Under the pieces are notes generated by a model. It worked only from the letters and a program-made list of their open reading frames with translations. It made no database searches and was not told where the DNA came from. Below, in pieces: positions 5,294 to 7,958 of a stretch of DNA of 7,958 nucleotides. The DNA is from Desulfobacterales bacterium (GTDB lineage: Bacteria; Desulfobacterota; Desulfobacteria; Desulfobacterales; ETH-SRB1), in assembly GCA_030017395.1 (NCBI GenBank), contig JASEIZ010000094.1, positions 1-7,958 of the forward strand, given 5' to 3'. Every line of letters begins with the position of its first letter. Position 1 is the first letter of the stretch. The position numbers and the translations under genes are program-made.

Positions 5294-7036
5294 ATGCCAA
5301 AGATAAGAATACTTCCCGAGAACCTTTCCAACAAGATAGCTGCGGGCGAGGTTGTGGAGCGGCCATGTTCGGTTGTCAAGGAGCTTGTTGAAAACGCTCT
5401 TGATGCACATGCAGGCCGCATCATAATCGAAGTCGAAAACGGTGGAAAATCCCTGATACGTGTGTCGGATAACGGCATCGGCATGAACGGAGATGATGCC
5501 ATGCTTGCCCTGGAGCGGTATGCAACCAGCAAAATATATAAGGATGACGATCTGTTTTCCATTAAGACCCTCGGTTTCAGGGGAGAAGCTCTTCCAAGCA
5601 TTGCTTCTGTTTCCAGATTTTCTCTTGTTACAAAGGACGAAGCTTCTAAAACCGCTGCTGAAATAATTGTTGAAGGCGGCAGAATTAAAAAGGTCTCTCA
5701 AACAGGGGCTCCTCAAGGCACAATGGTAACCGTCGGCAGGCTTTTTTATAACATTCCGGCCAGGCGCAAGTTTTTAAAAAGCGCCTCCACGGAGATGGGC
5801 CATATTGCCGATATTATTTCAAGCATTGCGCTGGGAAACCCGAATGCCGGATTCAGGCTTTATCACAACCGGAAAATTGTAAAAAACTGGCTTCCGGCAT
5901 CTGATCCGTTTGACAGGGTAATGGATGTCACAGGAACCAGCCTGAAAAGCGATTTTTGCAAACTTCAATTTAATGAAAAATTTATTTCAATTGCAGGCTG
6001 GATATTATCCCCAAAAATTTCCCGCAGCACCTCCCGCGGAATCTATATATACGTAAATAACAGGTTTGTGCGTGACAGGGTCATTCAACATGCCCTGCTT
6101 GAAGGATACAGGCAAAGATTGATGAAGGGGCGGTTTCCTGTAGCTGTTCTTTTTGTTGATGTCCCTTTTGAACAGGTGGATGTAAATGTTCACCCCGCAA
6201 AACAGGAGGTCAGATTTGCCAGGCAGAAGGAGGTCCATGAAGCTGTAAAAGATGCTGTGTCAAAGGCGCTTCGTCAATTTGAAACACATAAATGGGCTGA
6301 AAAGGATAAATGGAAACCAGATGAAACGCACAATAATTTTTCTGTTTCAGAACCTGCCATTGCTTACACAGTGACTGAAAGCAGCTTCCCGCCTGAACCG
6401 CAAAAGCGAGCGCATTCCCCGCTTCAAATCCAGGACCAGCTCTGGGATAAAAAGACCTGTTTCGCAGATTTAAAAATAATAGGCCGGTTTTATAATACAT
6501 ATATTATCTGTGAGTCGAATCATGAGCTTGTGCTTATTGATCAGCATGCAGCTCATGAACGGGTTTTGTATGAACAACTGAAAAGCAGGTATAAAGGCTC
6601 AAAAGGCCCTGATCAGAGCCTGCTTATTCCTGAAACAGTTGATCTGGGCTACAGGGAGGCAGAGATACTTAAAAAGATGATTCCGGAGTTTTTAAGGCTC
6701 GGTCTTGAAATAGAGCCGTTCGGCAACAATACATTTGCGATAAAGTCTGCGCCGGCTATTCTTGCAGGCAGGGAAATAAGGCCGCTTATTATCGAGATGG
6801 TGGAAAAAATTGCAAAAACAGGTTTTGGGCCGGATATGGAAAAGGGTATTGACAAATGCCTGATTACAATGGCCTGTCACGGAGCGATCAGGGCAAATCA
6901 GGCTCTCACAGACACAGAGATAAAGACGCTTCTCAATCAGCTTGACCAGTGCGAGAACCCGTCCAACTGCCCGCACGGCCGGCCAACGTGGATAAAGTGG
7001 AGCAAAGGAGAAGTTGAGAAAATGTTTGGGAGATAG
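5294..7036 (+). CDS. mutL: DNA mismatch repair protein MutL (endonuclease type)
   Basis: MutL is the matchmaker ATPase of mismatch repair, coupling MutS to strand incision. The 580-residue protein starts with the usual MPKIRILPENLSNKIAAGEV. The N-terminal GHKL ATPase shows ENALDA (33-38), DNGIGM (59-64), RYATSK (75-80) and LGFRGEAL (93-100). A short linker follows at about residues 330-390, then the C-terminal domain. That domain carries the metal-dependent nuclease motif DQHAAHERVLYE (416-427, fitting DQHA-x2-E-x4-E), ACHGAIRA (527-534), CPHGRP (559-564) and the final FGR (578-580, fitting FxR). This is the self-nicking type found in bacteria without MutH. The start has only a weak AG-rich leader, and mutS is not nearby. 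It is intact with no frameshift. Confidence 0.98.
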   Translation: MPKIRILPENLSNKIAAGEVVERPCSVVKELVENALDAHAGRIIIEVENGGKSLIRVSDNGIGMNGDDAMLALERYATSKIYKDDDLFSIKTLGFRGEALPSIASVSRFSLVTKDEASKTAAEIIVEGGRIKKVSQTGAPQGTMVTVGRLFYNIPARRKFLKSASTEMGHIADIISSIALGNPNAGFRLYHNRKIVKNWLPASDPFDRVMDVTGTSLKSDFCKLQFNEKFISIAGWILSPKISRSTSRGIYIYVNNRFVRDRVIQHALLEGYRQRLMKGRFPVAVLFVDVPFEQVDVNVHPAKQEVRFARQKEVHEAVKDAVSKALRQFETHKWAEKDKWKPDETHNNFSVSEPAIAYTVTESSFPPEPQKRAHSPLQIQDQLWDKKTCFADLKIIGRFYNTYIICESNHELVLIDQHAAHERVLYEQLKSRYKGSKGPDQSLLIPETVDLGYREAEILKKMIPEFLRLGLEIEPFGNNTFAIKSAPAILAGREIRPLIIEMVEKIAKTGFGPDMEKGIDKCLITMACHGAIRANQALTDTEIKTLLNQLDQCENPSNCPHGRPTWIKWSKGEVEKMFGR

Positions 7037-7063
7037 CAGGTATTAGGCGTTAAGGGGTTTTAA

Positions 7064-7080
7064 ACCGCAGAACCGCAAAG
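7064..7080 (+). repeat. Solo fragment of the pre-mutL repeat arm
   Basis: ACCGCAGAACCGCAAAG matches 5015-5031 at 16 of 17 positions and has the same orientation. mutL is thus bracketed by related repeat pieces. No partner arm is seen downstream. Confidence 0.65.
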
Positions 7081-7128
7081 CAAGGAACTGCAGAATGTCG
7101 AAGTGTATTGTCAGCAAACCTTAAGAAA

Positions 7129-7144
7129 GAAAGCCGGAGCTTTC
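7129..7144. repeat. Short hairpin between mutL and hicB
   Basis: GAAAGC and GCTTTC form a perfect 6-bp stem around the loop CGGA. Only CCTT follows on the + strand, so it is at best a weak terminator for mutL. It sits immediately upstream of a TTGACA box and could equally be a regulatory palindrome for hicBA. Confidence 0.35.
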
Positions 7145-7146
7145 CC

Positions 7147-7176
7147 TTGACAATAAATTACCACCTTTGATATTTA
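7147..7176 (+). promoter_or_regulatory. Candidate sigma-70 promoter for hicBA
   Basis: A perfect -35 hexamer TTGACA lies at 7147-7152. At 17-18 bases spacing the -10 region is ATATTTA (7170-7176), a poor match to TATAAT but very AT-rich. A start in the 7180s would leave a leader of about 55 bases before the preferred hicB ATG. Confidence 0.4.
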
Positions 7177-7229
7177 ATAAAAAACGTAATCAAAGCAATA
7201 ATTATAAAAAATCAAATGGAAAAAGTAAT

Positions 7230-7234
7230 AAGGA
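7230..7234 (+). promoter_or_regulatory. Ribosome binding site that fixes the hicB start
   Basis: AAGGA lies five bases before ATG 7240. The in-frame ATG 24 bases upstream (7216) has only A/T-rich sequence before it. This favours the shorter protein opening MEKVVNIHVEKLPEG. Confidence 0.6.
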
Positions 7235-7239
7235 AAATC

Positions 7240-7470
7240 ATGGAAAAGGTTGTTAATATTCACGTAGAAAAACTGCCGGAAGGGGTTTACTTGGCAACTT
7301 CTGAGACTATACAAGGCTTGGTCGCTCAAGGTAGGACGGCCACAGAAACGTTGGAGATCGCCAGGGATGTAGCCAGGAAGTTAATCGAAGCACGGGCGGA
7401 ACGATCCAGAGATTTTAACCTGTCAGAAATTGGCAACTCATTCGATTATCCACTAATTGTGAACGCCTGA
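7240..7470 (+). CDS. hicB: HicB-family antitoxin
   Basis: HicB antitoxins bind and block the HicA mRNA interferase. The 76-residue product opens MEKVVNIHVEKLPEGVYLAT and continues with the family's typical IQGLVAQGRTATETLEIARDVARKLIEA (residues 23-50), the partly degraded RNase H-like fold of HicB. The end is short (NLSEIGNSFDYPLIVNA), with no visible ribbon-helix-helix or helix-turn-helix, so DNA-binding autoregulation of the usual kind is not evident. The start at 7216 would add eight residues; I prefer 7240 on its ribosome site. hicA follows after a single base, so the pair is one transcript with the antitoxin first. Confidence 0.88.
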   Translation: MEKVVNIHVEKLPEGVYLATSETIQGLVAQGRTATETLEIARDVARKLIEARAERSRDFNLSEIGNSFDYPLIVNA

Positions 7471-7471
7471 T

Positions 7472-7708
7472 ATGGGACGCTTAGCCGGTTTTCAATACAG
7501 AAAAATTGTAAAGCATCTTAAGTCGTTTGGTTTTGCCTTTGATAGGCAAGCTGCCGGAAGCCATGAAATATGGTATAATAAACAAACTGATCGCTATACA
7601 ACCGTTCCCAATCATTCTGGCGATATTCCTGAAGGTACCCTTAGAGCAATACTCAAACAAGCAGGTATAAATACCGATGGTTTTTTGAACCGTAAAAGCG
7701 AACATTAA
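7472..7708 (+). CDS. hicA: HicA-family toxin (mRNA interferase)
   Basis: HicA is a small RNase of double-stranded-RNA-binding fold that cleaves mRNA and tmRNA when not held by HicB. The 78-residue length fits. The conserved GSHEIWYN (29-36) contains the catalytic His31, and VPNHSGDIPEGTLRAILKQAGI (45-66) is the family's second signature. FQYRKIVKHLKSFGFAFDRQ (7-26) forms the expected first helix and strand. The catalytic His and surrounding residues are intact, so the toxin looks functional. It begins one base after the hicB stop (TGATATG), indicating coupled translation in the hicB-hicA order. Confidence 0.93.
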   Translation: MGRLAGFQYRKIVKHLKSFGFAFDRQAAGSHEIWYNKQTDRYTTVPNHSGDIPEGTLRAILKQAGINTDGFLNRKSEH

Positions 7709-7773
7709 TCCCTGAGTAAGCCTGCTTTTTTAGATTCCAGCCCCGGACACGCGGTGACACGAAGTGAAGCATC

Positions 7774-7792
7774 AGCGCTAACCCTTAGCGCT
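7774..7792. repeat. Perfect 8-bp hairpin downstream of hicA
   Basis: AGCGCTAA and TTAGCGCT pair perfectly around the loop CCC. No T-run follows on the + strand, so it does not fit a standard terminator, though it is the nearest strong stem after hicA. Confidence 0.6.
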
Positions 7793-7826
7793 ATCCAGTC
7801 TTTTCAAGTGGTTGTAGCTCATCTGG

Positions 7827-7846
7827 ACTCCGGTTTTCACCGGAGT
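7827..7846. repeat. Perfect 8-bp hairpin at the start of the terminal repeat
   Basis: ACTCCGGT and ACCGGAGT pair perfectly around TTTC. The stem is followed by GACGACTTTACG rather than a T-run. It is the outer end of the larger inverted repeat at 7827-7958. Confidence 0.7.
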
Positions 7847-7958
7847 GACGACTTTACGATGCCATCATATATAAACACATGGAAATTCTGGCAATGATCA
7901 ATAATGATGGCTTCGTAAAAAGTCAAAAAATACCGTTTTACGTCATTCCGGCGAAAGC
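7827..7958. repeat. Large inverted repeat, cut by the window end
   Basis: The left half has TTTTCACCGGAGTGACG (7834-7850) followed by GACTTTACGATGCCATCA (7850-7867). The right half has TGATGGCTTCGTAAAAAGTC (7905-7924) and then CGTCATTCCGGCGAAAG (7941-7957), the complements of those blocks in reverse order. The right half carries about 16 extra bases between its blocks (7925-7940). The centre (7868-7904) is AT-rich and holds no gene. A copy of the left half is at 25-63. The right half continues beyond the window. Confidence 0.7.

Noticed and set aside
5162..5716. 184-codon open frame on the minus strand over the start of mutL
   Set aside because: It is antisense to well-conserved mutL codons and to repeat sequence and resembles no known protein.
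7827..7846. Intrinsic terminator for hicBA
   Set aside because: The stem is good but no T-run follows on either strand; it is part of a dispersed inverted repeat.

Overview
The window looks like ordinary chromosome from a Gram-negative, sulfate-reducer-type bacterium, most likely Desulfobacterota (the former Deltaproteobacteria). This rests on the gene order bL21-bL27-Obg-ProB, the flavour of the proteins, moderate-to-low GC by eye, and intergenic spaces filled with short palindromic repeats. The lineage is an inference; no marker was compared with a database. All the genes I accept are on the + strand.

Positions 104-4386 hold a compact operon-like block: rplU (bL21), rpmA (bL27), obg (ribosome-assembly GTPase), proB (glutamate 5-kinase with PUA domain) and gatA (amidotransferase subunit A). 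rpmA/obg overlap by 4 bases, obg/proB overlap by 8, and proB/gatA are 6 bases apart, so these four are probably translationally coupled. The common theme is ribosome and translation supply, with the first step of proline synthesis inserted. The usual partners proA, gatC and gatB are absent here.

Positions 4387-5293 are a repeat-rich stretch. It has a shortened GIY-YIG nuclease-like gene sitting between two inverted REP-like arms, a 57-residue protein of unknown function, and then a gene-free 320-base spacer built from nested inverted repeats. Positions 5294-7036 encode a complete MutL with its C-terminal endonuclease motifs, implying MutH-independent mismatch repair. A 200-base spacer follows, then a HicB antitoxin/HicA toxin pair (7240-7708). 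The last 250 bases have no gene; they hold several hairpins and a large inverted repeat running off the window end. A relative of that repeat also lies at the window start.

I see no clear new multi-gene system. The most interesting signals are the GIY-YIG gene packaged between palindromic arms and missing an internal block of its domain, and a family of repeats with about 9-base periodicity whose right-hand arms lie just upstream of three genes (rpmA, the small unknown gene and mutL).
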